From: JAAYFJ01 sp964344295
Lineage (GTDB): Bacteria > Bacillota > Clostridia > Tissierellales > Peptoniphilaceae
Assembly (NCBI GenBank): GCA_964344295.1
Contig: CAYFMR010000001.1
Coordinates: forward strand, 1 to 64,000
Direction of reading: 5' to 3'
Length of the DNA stretch: 64,000 bases
Each line of letters starts with the position of its first letter. The stretch's first letter is position 1. Made by a program: the position numbers and the translations under genes. Of the stretch, positions 50,407 through 59,110 are shown in pieces. Under the pieces are notes generated by a model. That model had not been told where the DNA came from, searched no databases, and was given only the letters and a program-made list of their open reading frames with translations.

Positions 50407-51692
50407 CTACGTTAATTCAAAGTGCATTGGTTTGTTTGCCGGGAGATCAATTTCAGGCAGTGGATGTATTAATTGAAGATGGCATCATAAAGGAAATTTC
50501 TAGTTCCATTTCACCGATTGAAGATAGCTGGGAAGTCATTGATGCTAAACAAAAAGTGTTGACCCCTGCTTTTATTGACCCTCATGTTCATTTGAGGGAG
50601 CCGGGATATACTTATAAAGAAGATTTTATAACAGGGACGCGTGCCGCTTTAAAAGGTGGTTTCAGTGCCGTATGTGCTATGCCTAACACAAAACCGGCGC
50701 CTGATACTACCGTTACTTTGAGATCGATGATGCAATCGGCCAAAGACAAAGGACATGTACCTTGTTATTTTTTTAGTCCATTATCGATGCAGCTGGAGGG
50801 CGAGGAGCTAGTCGACTTCAAATCACTCCATGACAGTGGTGTGCTAGGTTTTAGTGATGATGGCAAAGGCCTGCAAAACGCCGGATTAATGAAGGAAGCC
50901 ATGAAATGCGTCAAGGCATTTGATGGGATAATCACGGCGCACTGTGAAGAAGAAAGTTTGTTAGATGGCGGCTATATTCATCAAGGAGAATATGCGAGAG
51001 AACATGACCACCGAGGGATTTGCTCTTCCAGTGAATCGGTACAAGTAGCTAGAGATGTGCTTTTAGCTCTAGAAACAGGCGTGCGCTATCACGTATGTCA
51101 TATCAGTACACGAGAAAGTCTAGATATGGTTTTATATGGGAAAATGCGCCAAGGCCAGATCACTTGTGAAGTGACCCCTCACCATTTGCTACTTTGTGAT
51201 GAAGATTTACAAGAAGATGGAAACTATAAAATGAACCCTCCACTGCGGTCTAAAAGCGACATGCTGTATCTTCGCCAAGCATTAAAAGAGGGTAAGATCG
51301 ATTGTATTGCCACCGATCATGCTCCCCACGCTCAGAATGAAAAAGATAAAGGCTTGGAGAAGTCATTCTTTGGTATCATCGGCCTCGAAACAGCGTTTCC
51401 ACTTCTTTATACTAAATTAATACTCACAGGAGAGTTGGGCCTATATGAATTGTTGCAGCTGATGAGTGTGAAACCAGCTGAGATTTTCCAAATTCCCCAT
51501 GGAGAACTTCGTCTAGGAGGAAGAGCTGACTTGGCATTACTTGATTTACATCGTTCGTTTGTGGTCAATCGAGAGTTTTTGGAAAGCAAATCTTCCAACA
51601 CGCCCTTTTTAGGCTGGAAATTAAAAGGGTTTGTAGACTCAGTTTGGATTCAAGGACAGTGTAAACTGAAGGGGGGTTCTATCATTGTCTGA
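50403..51692 (+). CDS. pyrC: Dihydroorotase
   Basis: Zinc amidohydrolase closing carbamoyl aspartate to dihydroorotate, 429 residues (class I type). Metal and substrate motifs: DPHVHLREPGYTYKED (about 59-74), AMPNTKPAPDT near 96, HCEEESL near 179, CHIST near 230 and ATDHAPHAQNEK near 302 (catalytic Asp). Start ATG overlaps the pyrB stop; the end overlaps the carA start by 8 bases. Confidence 0.95.
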   Translation: MTTLIQSALVCLPGDQFQAVDVLIEDGIIKEISSSISPIEDSWEVIDAKQKVLTPAFIDPHVHLREPGYTYKEDFITGTRAALKGGFSAVCAMPNTKPAPDTTVTLRSMMQSAKDKGHVPCYFFSPLSMQLEGEELVDFKSLHDSGVLGFSDDGKGLQNAGLMKEAMKCVKAFDGIITAHCEEESLLDGGYIHQGEYAREHDHRGICSSSESVQVARDVLLALETGVRYHVCHISTRESLDMVLYGKMRQGQITCEVTPHHLLLCDEDLQEDGNYKMNPPLRSKSDMLYLRQALKEGKIDCIATDHAPHAQNEKDKGLEKSFFGIIGLETAFPLLYTKLILTGELGLYELLQLMSVKPAEIFQIPHGELRLGGRADLALLDLHRSFVVNREFLESKSSNTPFLGWKLKGFVDSVWIQGQCKLKGGSIIV

Positions 51693-52773
51693 TTTAAATG
51701 GTAAATTAGTGTTAGAAGATGGAAAAGAATTCTACGGGCAATTAGTTGGGCCATATATCGAAAAAGTGGGAAAGATTGCGCACTACGGGGCGACAAGCGG
51801 GTATCAGGAAATTTTAACGGATCCAGCAGCATATGGACAGACAGTGGTCATGCAGTATCCATTCGTGGGAAATTACGGTATCAACCGCGGTGATTATGAA
51901 GCCATACAACCACATGTGTCCCATTTGGTTACGAAAGAGATCACACAGTGTCCTCATCATTATAAGATGAGAAAATCCCTTCTGTCTTATATGCAAAGAA
52001 TGAACATTCCAGGCCTAACAAGGGTGGATGTTCGATCATTACTCCAATACACCAAAGAACATGGTACACAAAAAGCCATTATCGTACGAGCTGATGTTCC
52101 TACAGCGAATGCTTTAAAATCCATTGAAAATGCCACCTTTAAACCCTCAGATATGAAATTTATCTCTACTCCAATTATGTATGAGATTCCAGGAAATGGA
52201 CCTCGGCTAGCTGTATTGGACTTGGGATTAAAACAATCTTTACTGAAAAAACTCAATCAGTCAGGCTATCAAGTGACGATTCTGCCATGGGACACTGATT
52301 GGGAAGAAATCGAAGATTTAGATGTCGATGCTGTGTTAATTTCTTCAGGACCATTCCAATCAGAAGTGGTAGAAACCGTCGTTAAATCAATCAAACCTCA
52401 TGTTACGGAAAAGCCACTTTTTGGTGTGGGCTTGGGATGCCTTGTTTTATGTGAAGCAACGGGACTTGGCATGAACCCGATTGATCCGTTCTTATGCGGT
52501 ACTCAGATGGTTCGCAGAGTAGAAGATCGAAAGCTCTTTCAAGCAACTATGAATCTAGAAGCGCTACCAGAGCTCAACGGAAATCAGGATTATACAGTCA
52601 CACACGAATTGGTGAATTTACCGGGAATCGTTGGCCTTAAACATCGCCGACTCCCCATTGCCATGATCGCCTTTTATCCGGAGGGTTCACCTGGGCCAGA
52701 ATGCGGACAAGAGTTTTTTGAAACGATGGCCTTATTGCTTCGAAAGGATGAAGAAAATGCCAAAGAGAACTGA
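51685..52773 (+). CDS. carA: Carbamoyl-phosphate synthase small subunit with degenerate glutaminase domain
   Basis: 362 residues, normal CarA length. The N-terminal CarB-docking domain is well kept (LVLEDGKEFYG, SGYQEILTDP). The C-terminal class I amidotransferase domain has lost its chemistry: the nucleophile motif GxCLGHQ reads G247-V-G-L-G-C-L (Cys to Gly249, following His to Cys252), the GPGDP oxyanion loop reads SSGPFQSEV (221 onward), and the triad HPE reads Y331-P-E333 (His to Tyr). The residue aligned with the E. coli glutamine-binding Ser47 appears to be Ala36. It should not hydrolyse glutamine, so CarB would use free ammonia. The frame is intact, so this is not a recent pseudogene. 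TTG start at 51685 after GGGGGG. Confidence 0.9.
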   Translation: MSDLNGKLVLEDGKEFYGQLVGPYIEKVGKIAHYGATSGYQEILTDPAAYGQTVVMQYPFVGNYGINRGDYEAIQPHVSHLVTKEITQCPHHYKMRKSLLSYMQRMNIPGLTRVDVRSLLQYTKEHGTQKAIIVRADVPTANALKSIENATFKPSDMKFISTPIMYEIPGNGPRLAVLDLGLKQSLLKKLNQSGYQVTILPWDTDWEEIEDLDVDAVLISSGPFQSEVVETVVKSIKPHVTEKPLFGVGLGCLVLCEATGLGMNPIDPFLCGTQMVRRVEDRKLFQATMNLEALPELNGNQDYTVTHELVNLPGIVGLKHRRLPIAMIAFYPEGSPGPECGQEFFETMALLLRKDEENAKEN

Positions 52774-55700
52774 TTTACAAAAAATTGTCGTCATCGGCTC
52801 GGGGCCTATTGTCATCGGTCAAGCTGCCGAGTTTGACTACTCGGGAACACAAGCCTGTCAAGCCTTGAAAGAAGAAGGTATTCAAGTGGTGCTGGTCAAT
52901 CCCAACCCAGCAACGATTATGACAGATCGTCACATTGCGGATAAAGTTTATATGGAGCCATTGACGCTCGATTTTCTCAAGAGAGTTTTGCGTAAGGAAC
53001 GACCGCAAGCGCTGTTAGCCTCACTAGGGGGGCAAACGGGGTTAAACTTAGCGGTGGAACTCTATCATGATGGGGTTTTAGATGAACTGCGTATTGAGCT
53101 ATTGGGAACGGACCTGCAAGCCATTGAGAGAGCAGAAGACCGTGATAAGTTCAAACACTTTATGGAACAAATTGGGGAACCCGTGCCACCATCAATCATT
53201 GTTAATCACGTGGAAGACGCGATAGAATTTGCAAACGAAATTGGTTATCCCTTAATTGTGAGACCGGCATTCACACTCGGAGGCACCGGAGGTGGCATTT
53301 GCGAAAACGAGCAACACTTACGATCGACGGTAGAAAACGGCTTGAACCTGAGTCCTGTTAGCCAATGTTTGGTGGAGATGTCCATTGCTGGGTGGAAAGA
53401 AATTGAGTTTGAGGTGATGCGCGATGCCAATGATACTGCCATTGCGATTTGCTCAATGGAAAACATTGACCCGGTAGGGATACATACAGGGGATTCGATT
53501 GTCGCAGCGCCCGTTCAAACGTTAACGGATAAAGAAGTACAAATGTTGCGCAAAGCGTCTCTAAAAATCATTAAAGAATTGGGCATTCAAGGTGGATGTA
53601 ACGTGCAATTGGCTTTGCATCCATCCAGTAACCGCTACTACATCATTGAAGTCAATCCACGAGTTTCCAGATCTTCAGCTTTGGCGAGTAAAGCCACAGG
53701 ATTTCCCATTGCCCGAGTCACCGCCAAAATCGCTATTGGGTATCACCTAGATGAAATCGAGAACCCTTTAACGAAACATACTTCTTGTGCACAAGAGCCG
53801 AGTATTGATTATGTGGCCATAAAAATGCCGCGATTTGCTTTTGATAAATTCCGCTCAGCTAACCGCCAACTTGGAACCCAAATGAAAGCAACTGGGGAAG
53901 TTATGGCCTTAGGTCATACCATTGAAGAAGGACTATTAAAAGCTATCCGTTCTTTGGAAGTCAAGGCTGATTATATTGCTTTAGAGCACCATGAAGGGCT
54001 TAGCGACGAGGAGCTTTGGCAGAAAGTAAACCACAAAGAAGACGAACGTCTGTTTGCCATGTTTATGTTGCTACGTCGAGGCGTTTCATTACAAGAGCTG
54101 CACGAGGCTACGGGAATTGATTTCTTCTTTCTATATAAACTCAACCATCTATTGGAAATCGAAGAAAAGTTAAAACACGACCTTAATGAAGAGACCTTAC
54201 GCTACGCCAAATGCCATGGTTTTTCTGATACCACCATTGCCAAACTTGTAGGAAAGACAGCTAAAGAAATTTATATGATGAGGCAATCTGCTGGTATCAT
54301 ACCGGTTTACAAAAAGGTCGATACTTGCAGTGGTTTGTTTGAGGATCGATCATCTTACTATTATTCCACCTATGCAGATGAAAATGAGAGCACCCCATCG
54401 GATCAGAAAAAAATTGTGATTCTCGGTTCGGGTCCGATTCGCATTGGACAAGGTGTCGAATTTGACTATGCGACAGTACATTCCGTTTGGACTATCCATC
54501 AAATGGGCTATGAAGCGATTATCATTAATAATAACCCTGAGACGGTCTCTACAGACTATTCCATTTCCGACAAACTCTATTTTGAGCCTTTAACTCTGGA
54601 GGATGTACTACATGTCATTGATTTAGAGCAACCGGAAGGGGTCATTGTCCAATTTGGCGGACAAACGGCTATTAACTTGGCCAGTGGGCTGGTGGAACAC
54701 GGTGTGCGCATTTTAGGCACTTCATTGGAAAGCATTGACTTAGCGGAGGACCGTGATGAATTTGAACAGACTTTATCACGAATCCATATCCCGATGCCAA
54801 AGGGCGAGGTCACCGATGATGTTAACCGCGCTTTAGAAATTGGCAATGAGGTAGGCTATCCAGTGTTGGCTCGTCCATCCTATGTCTTAGGTGGTCGAAA
54901 CATGGAAATCCTTTACCATGAGCAGGAGCTAAAGGATTATATGATGCGCACCTTACAAGAATCAAAAGAAGGCGTGTTAATCGATAAATATCTTATCGGC
55001 ACTGAAGTTGAAGTGGATGCCGTCTGTGATGGGAAACAAGTATTTATTCCCGGAACCATGCAGCACATTGAAAAAGCCGGTGTGCATTCCGGTGACTCCA
55101 TCGCCGTTTATCCACCCATTAATCTGCCACAGGATGTGCAAGACAAGTTAGTGGACTATACGACCAAAATCGGAATTGAACTCAATATCATTGGGCTTTA
55201 TAACATTCAATTTGTTGTAGATCGCCAAAAGAAAATCTATGTTTTAGAAGTGAATCCGCGTAGTTCGCGAACCGTACCCTTCTTATCCAAAGTAACCGGA
55301 TATAATATGGCCCAAATTGCCACGAGGGTAATATTGGGAGAAACCTTGGAAGAACAAGGTGTTCCTAATGGCCTTTTACCAGCTTTAGATAAGTTTGCAG
55401 TGAAAATGCCTGTGTTTTCCTTTACCAAATTAAAAAAAGTGGACATCGCCTTAGGACCCGAAATGAAGTCCACAGGAGAGGCCATCGGTATCGATAAAAA
55501 CCTGGAAAAAGCGTTGTATAAATCATTTTTGGCAGCAGGATTTGCGATGCCGGATTATGGCACAGTACTGTTTACCATTGGGAACCGTGAAAAAGAAGAA
55601 TCTCTCGCCTTAGCAAAAGGTTTTGCGGATATCGGCTACAAAATCATCGCCACAGAAGGTACCTATGAATTTTTTAAAGAGCATGGTATACAATCAGAGC

Positions 55701-55930
55701 TCGTTGCGAAAATTGGAAGCCATCAAAAAACGGTGCTTGACGTGATTCGCCATCGAGAAGTACAGTTTGTTATTAACACGTTTACCGAAGTAGGAAAAAC
55801 TAGAATTACAGACGGATTTTTAATTAGAAGAGAATCCGTGGAAAATAATATTCCATGTTTGACTTCTCTAGATACTGCTAGAGCTGTTCTAAGCGTTCTA
55901 CAATCAAGAAACTTTTATATTGAGGGATAG
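52757..55930 (+). CDS. carB: Carbamoyl-phosphate synthase large subunit
   Basis: Makes carbamoyl phosphate from bicarbonate, ammonia and two ATP. 1057 residues, full length: two homologous ATP-grasp halves (VVIGSGPIVIGQAAEFDYSG near 12 and IVILGSGPIRIGQGVEFDYA near 552, cited in part), each with RPAFTLGGTGGG/RPSYVLGGRNME loops (about 169 and 711) and EVNPRVSRSSAL/EVNPRSSRTVPF, an oligomerisation domain between, and a C-terminal MGS-like allosteric domain (about 930-1057). Met at 52757 is preceded by AAAGGATG and overlaps the carA end. Both active sites look intact, in contrast to CarA. Confidence 0.95.
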   Translation: MPKRTDLQKIVVIGSGPIVIGQAAEFDYSGTQACQALKEEGIQVVLVNPNPATIMTDRHIADKVYMEPLTLDFLKRVLRKERPQALLASLGGQTGLNLAVELYHDGVLDELRIELLGTDLQAIERAEDRDKFKHFMEQIGEPVPPSIIVNHVEDAIEFANEIGYPLIVRPAFTLGGTGGGICENEQHLRSTVENGLNLSPVSQCLVEMSIAGWKEIEFEVMRDANDTAIAICSMENIDPVGIHTGDSIVAAPVQTLTDKEVQMLRKASLKIIKELGIQGGCNVQLALHPSSNRYYIIEVNPRVSRSSALASKATGFPIARVTAKIAIGYHLDEIENPLTKHTSCAQEPSIDYVAIKMPRFAFDKFRSANRQLGTQMKATGEVMALGHTIEEGLLKAIRSLEVKADYIALEHHEGLSDEELWQKVNHKEDERLFAMFMLLRRGVSLQELHEATGIDFFFLYKLNHLLEIEEKLKHDLNEETLRYAKCHGFSDTTIAKLVGKTAKEIYMMRQSAGIIPVYKKVDTCSGLFEDRSSYYYSTYADENESTPSDQKKIVILGSGPIRIGQGVEFDYATVHSVWTIHQMGYEAIIINNNPETVSTDYSISDKLYFEPLTLEDVLHVIDLEQPEGVIVQFGGQTAINLASGLVEHGVRILGTSLESIDLAEDRDEFEQTLSRIHIPMPKGEVTDDVNRALEIGNEVGYPVLARPSYVLGGRNMEILYHEQELKDYMMRTLQESKEGVLIDKYLIGTEVEVDAVCDGKQVFIPGTMQHIEKAGVHSGDSIAVYPPINLPQDVQDKLVDYTTKIGIELNIIGLYNIQFVVDRQKKIYVLEVNPRSSRTVPFLSKVTGYNMAQIATRVILGETLEEQGVPNGLLPALDKFAVKMPVFSFTKLKKVDIALGPEMKSTGEAIGIDKNLEKALYKSFLAAGFAMPDYGTVLFTIGNREKEESLALAKGFADIGYKIIATEGTYEFFKEHGIQSELVAKIGSHQKTVLDVIRHREVQFVINTFTEVGKTRITDGFLIRRESVENNIPCLTSLDTARAVLSVLQSRNFYIEG

Positions 55931-55933
55931 TCT

Positions 55934-56704
55934 ATGATTAAAAAGGTAATCGTTGAAAATCAGGAGTGCTTAAACGCAATGGGTGATATTTATCGCATGG
56001 ATTTGAGACTCGAAACACCTTTGAGCGTTCGTCCGGTACCTGGCCAATTTTTGCAATTAAGCACGCCAGATCAGCATTTCCTCAAGCGACCATTTTCTTT
56101 GGCAAAGTACCATGATCCAGAACATATTAGTGTGATTTATCGTGTCGTTGGCGGGGGAACCAAGGCTTATCAGCACATGGAAGTGCCTGAGACTCTTACT
56201 GCCATGATGCCACTGGGTAATGGTTTTGCGTCTTTACCCCAAGGACGAGCGATTGCCTTGGTCGGAGGAGGTGTTGGCATTCCTCCAATGTGGGAGCTAG
56301 CTGCGGCCTTAAAAGAGAGAGATAATGAGGTGCATTTTTTCCTAGGTTATCGTAATGAAAAGGATTTGTTTTTGTTAGAAGAGCTGAGTCAATACGGCAA
56401 AATCCATGTGGCTACAGACGACGGATCTTATGGGTACCATGGATTGGTCACGGAGCTATTGCGACAACAAAATGATGCTTATTGTTTTCATAGATTGTAT
56501 GCGTGTGGTCCGCGAGCGATGCTAATGGCGCTGGGAGATGCTCAGCTGAGACATGTCTATGAACAGGCCATGGTCTCTCTTGAAGAGCGTATGGCTTGCG
56601 GGTTTGGGGCTTGTATGGGTTGCACAGTGGATACTCGGTCAGGAAGAAAACGGGTGTGTAAAGATGGACCTGTTTTTCCCCTGGAGGAGGTAATCTATGG
56701 TTAA
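55934..56704 (+). CDS. pyrK: Dihydroorotate dehydrogenase B, electron transfer subunit
   Basis: 256 residues of the ferredoxin-reductase-like family with FAD and [2Fe-2S]. FAD site KRPFSLA (about 53-59), NAD site VGGGVGIPPMWELA near 110, and cluster cysteines in ERMACGFGACMGCTV near 212 plus RVCKDGPVF near 235. Passes electrons from PyrD to NAD+. Starts 3 bases after carB with GAGGG; overlaps pyrD by 8 bases, consistent with the heterotetramer. Confidence 0.95.
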   Translation: MIKKVIVENQECLNAMGDIYRMDLRLETPLSVRPVPGQFLQLSTPDQHFLKRPFSLAKYHDPEHISVIYRVVGGGTKAYQHMEVPETLTAMMPLGNGFASLPQGRAIALVGGGVGIPPMWELAAALKERDNEVHFFLGYRNEKDLFLLEELSQYGKIHVATDDGSYGYHGLVTELLRQQNDAYCFHRLYACGPRAMLMALGDAQLRHVYEQAMVSLEERMACGFGACMGCTVDTRSGRKRVCKDGPVFPLEEVIYG

Positions 56705-57608
56705 TTTACAGGTATCTTTAGCGGGCTTGCCTTTAAAAAACCCGATTATGCCTGCTTCCGGTTGTTTTGGATATGGACGGGAGTTTGAGGCATTCTACTC
56801 ATTGGATATCCTTGGGGCTATCGTAGTTAAAAGTATCACACCAGAACCAAAGCAGGGAAATCCAAGCCCACGCATTGCCGAAACACCCTCTGGTATGCTC
56901 AATGCCATAGGACTCCAAAATCCGGGTGTAGAGTATTGTGATGACGCTCTAATACATTTGAAACAGTATCAAACTCCCGTGATTTGCAACGTAGCGGCAG
57001 ATACGCAAGACGGTTATAAAAGGGTCGTGGAGATACTGGGACAAAGAGATGATGTTAGTGCCTTAGAGGTCAATATTTCCTGCCCCAATGTGAAGCAGGG
57101 AGGTATGGCGTTTGGCACAGATGCATCCACGGTGTATGAGCTGACCAAGGATTTAGTGCATTTAACAGATAAGCCGCTATTGATGAAACTGAGCCCTAAC
57201 GTAACAGACATCGTTTCCATTGCCAAAGCAGCAGAGGAAGGTGGGGCTGATGGCATAAGCATGATCAACACCTTGCTAGGTATGAGGCTAGACTTAAATA
57301 CTGGCCGTCCGATTATTGCTAACGGTACAGGCGGTTTATCGGGACCAGCGATCAAGCCAGTGGCTGTGCGTATGATTTATCAAGTGTATCAAGCAGTGAA
57401 CATCCCTATTATTGGTATGGGAGGTATCTCATGCGTGGATGATGTCATCGAATTTGCTTACGCAGGAGCCAGCGCTGTTGCTGTCGGTGCATATAATTTT
57501 GTCAATCCTTACATACTGAAAGAGTTAGTGGAGGACTTGCCTCGAAGATTAAATGAGCTGGGTTTTTCCAGCTGGCAAGATGCTGTGGGCTTTGCCCATC
57601 GCCCTTAA
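56697..57608 (+). CDS. pyrD: Dihydroorotate dehydrogenase, class 1B catalytic subunit
   Basis: FMN TIM barrel, 303 residues. KNPIMPASGCFGYG (about 14-27), KSITPEPKQGNPSPR near 45, NAIGLQNPGVE near 71, catalytic Cys in NISCPNVKQGG (about 127-137, Cys base typical of class 1), NTLLGMRLDL near 195, and phosphate loop MGGISCVDD near 242. Uses NAD+ through PyrK. GGAGG is placed 5 bases before the ATG, inside pyrK. Confidence 0.96.
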   Translation: MVNLQVSLAGLPLKNPIMPASGCFGYGREFEAFYSLDILGAIVVKSITPEPKQGNPSPRIAETPSGMLNAIGLQNPGVEYCDDALIHLKQYQTPVICNVAADTQDGYKRVVEILGQRDDVSALEVNISCPNVKQGGMAFGTDASTVYELTKDLVHLTDKPLLMKLSPNVTDIVSIAKAAEEGGADGISMINTLLGMRLDLNTGRPIIANGTGGLSGPAIKPVAVRMIYQVYQAVNIPIIGMGGISCVDDVIEFAYAGASAVAVGAYNFVNPYILKELVEDLPRRLNELGFSSWQDAVGFAHRP

Positions 57609-57625
57609 GCCATAAAGGAGTAGCT

Positions 57626-58327
57626 ATGAAAGATGTGATTGTTGCCATGGATAAAAGCTCCATGGAAGAAATTGAGATACTATTACAAGAACTGCCAAGC
57701 CCATCTTATATCAAAATTGGGATGGAGGCATATTATCAATTTGGTGAGTCGGTACTAAGCATGGTTGCCAAGTATGGCCATCATATTTTTTTAGATTTAA
57801 AACTACATGATATTCCCAATACGGTGTATCATGGCATTAAATCATTATTACGCTATCCTGTGCAGATGATTAACGTTCATGCTTCAGGAGGGTTAGCCAT
57901 GATGGAAGCAGCCAAAAAGGCTTGTGATGAGTGTGCAAACCCACCGCTTCTGATTGCAGTGACTATGTTGACCTCTACATCCCAAGAAACGATGAATGAG
58001 GAATTGCATATTCCGGGAAAGGTTGCCGATACTGTGGTGCACTATGCCATGATGGCTAAAAAAGCGGGGCTTGATGGAGTCGTTTGCTCTGCAAGAGAAG
58101 TGCCGGCGATTAAGTCAGCGATCGGATCTGACTTTCTCACGGTGACACCAGGGATTAGACCTCTCAATGCCGATAAACATGATCAAAAAAGAGTGGTGAC
58201 TCCAAAAGAAGCTCGTGAATATGGATCTGATTATATTGTAGTTGGCCGAGCCATTACGCAAGCAGCGTCGCCGTTAGCGGCTTATACGCAAATAAAAGAG
58301 GAGTTTTTAGAGGAGGGGAATGTTTGA
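57626..58327 (+). CDS. pyrF: Orotidine-5'-phosphate decarboxylase
   Basis: 233 residues, class I. Lys/Asp catalytic array DLKLHDIPNTV (about 58-68), MDKSSMEE start region, INVHASGG near 79, and the phosphate loop TPGIRPL near 180 with DYIVVGRAIT near 206. Last reaction to UMP. AAAGGAG before ATG, 17 bases after pyrD. Its stop overlaps the pyrE start (TGATG). Confidence 0.95.
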   Translation: MKDVIVAMDKSSMEEIEILLQELPSPSYIKIGMEAYYQFGESVLSMVAKYGHHIFLDLKLHDIPNTVYHGIKSLLRYPVQMINVHASGGLAMMEAAKKACDECANPPLLIAVTMLTSTSQETMNEELHIPGKVADTVVHYAMMAKKAGLDGVVCSAREVPAIKSAIGSDFLTVTPGIRPLNADKHDQKRVVTPKEAREYGSDYIVVGRAITQAASPLAAYTQIKEEFLEEGNV

Positions 58328-58956
58328 TGCAAGAGATTGCCAAGATTTTACTAGATTTGAAGGCTGTATTACTGCGTCCAGAAGATCCGTTTACCTGGGC
58401 TTCAGGGATTCTGTCTCCCATCTATTGTGATAACCGGTTGGTACTATCGTATCCAGAAGAGAGGAAAATTCTGGAACATGCTTTTATCCAATTGGTGCAA
58501 AGAGATTTCTCCGATGTCGAAATGCTCATGGGTACAGCGACAGCCGGTATTCCGCACGCGGCAATCATCGCGGATCACATGGATCTACCGATGGGATATG
58601 TCAGAGGCTCGTCTAAGGCTCACGGCAGACAGAATCAAATCGAGGGGGCTGTGCGAGAAGACATGAAAGTCGTCGTCATAGAAGATTTAATCTCGACTGG
58701 AGGATCTTCGATTGCGGCTGTGAAAACGCTACAAGAGGCAGGTTGTCATGTACTGGGTGTGGCGGCAATCTTTTCCTATCTCTTACCGGAAAGTGAAGAA
58801 AACTTTCGTCAGCTGGGCGTTCCTTTGCACACACTGACAAACTATGACGAACTGATCACCGTTGCTCAAAGATTAAATTATATCCAAGAAGAAGATCGAA
58901 TTCGTCTTACGAGATGGAAAGAGAACCCGCATGGAGAAAGTTGGATTAACGGCTAA
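58327..58956 (+). CDS. pyrE: Orotate phosphoribosyltransferase
   Basis: 209 residues. FTWASGILSPIYCDNR (about 22-37), flexible loop KAHGRQNQIEG near 98 and the PRPP-binding motif VVIEDLISTGGSS (about 118-130). Last gene of the pyr operon, ending in a strong terminator. The TTG at 58324 was set aside; the ATG at 58327 has GAGGAGGGG upstream and is the natural start. Confidence 0.95.
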   Translation: MQEIAKILLDLKAVLLRPEDPFTWASGILSPIYCDNRLVLSYPEERKILEHAFIQLVQRDFSDVEMLMGTATAGIPHAAIIADHMDLPMGYVRGSSKAHGRQNQIEGAVREDMKVVVIEDLISTGGSSIAAVKTLQEAGCHVLGVAAIFSYLLPESEENFRQLGVPLHTLTNYDELITVAQRLNYIQEEDRIRLTRWKENPHGESWING

Positions 58957-58979
58957 ATTACAACGTTTTCTCTAACTGT

Positions 58980-59017
58980 AAAGTCAACCCTGACCATGGT
59001 CAGGGTTGACTTTATTT
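58980..59017 (+). terminator. Terminator of the pyr operon
   Basis: AAAGTCAACCCTGAC and GTCAGGGTTGACTTT form a perfect 15-bp stem with a four-base loop (58980-59013), then a T-rich tail. The 3' arm contains the -35 box of the rny promoter. Confidence 0.88.
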
Positions 59018-59034
59018 CATAAAAGTATTAAAAT
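59006..59034 (+). promoter_or_regulatory. Promoter of rny
   Basis: TTGACT (59006-59011), 17-base spacer, TAAAAT (59029-59034). The -35 lies in the 3' arm of the pyr terminator. Confidence 0.6.
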
Positions 59035-59067
59035 CAAATGAGCGGTTCATCCGCCTAAATTGATTTT
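59030..59067 (+). promoter_or_regulatory. Hairpin in the rny leader region
   Basis: AAAATCAA (59030-59037) pairs with TTGATTTT (59060-59067), with an inner GCGG/CCGC stem (59042-59054). It overlaps the -10 box; the U-rich end means it could also act as a second terminator for pyr read-through. Confidence 0.4.
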
Positions 59068-59110
59068 AGATTTTGGAACTTGAAAACTGAATAAGGAGGT
59101 GATTGGATAA

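Noticed and set aside
51685..52773. carA as a pseudogene
   Set aside because: The frame is complete, full length and cotranscribed, with a well conserved docking domain; loss is restricted to catalytic positions.
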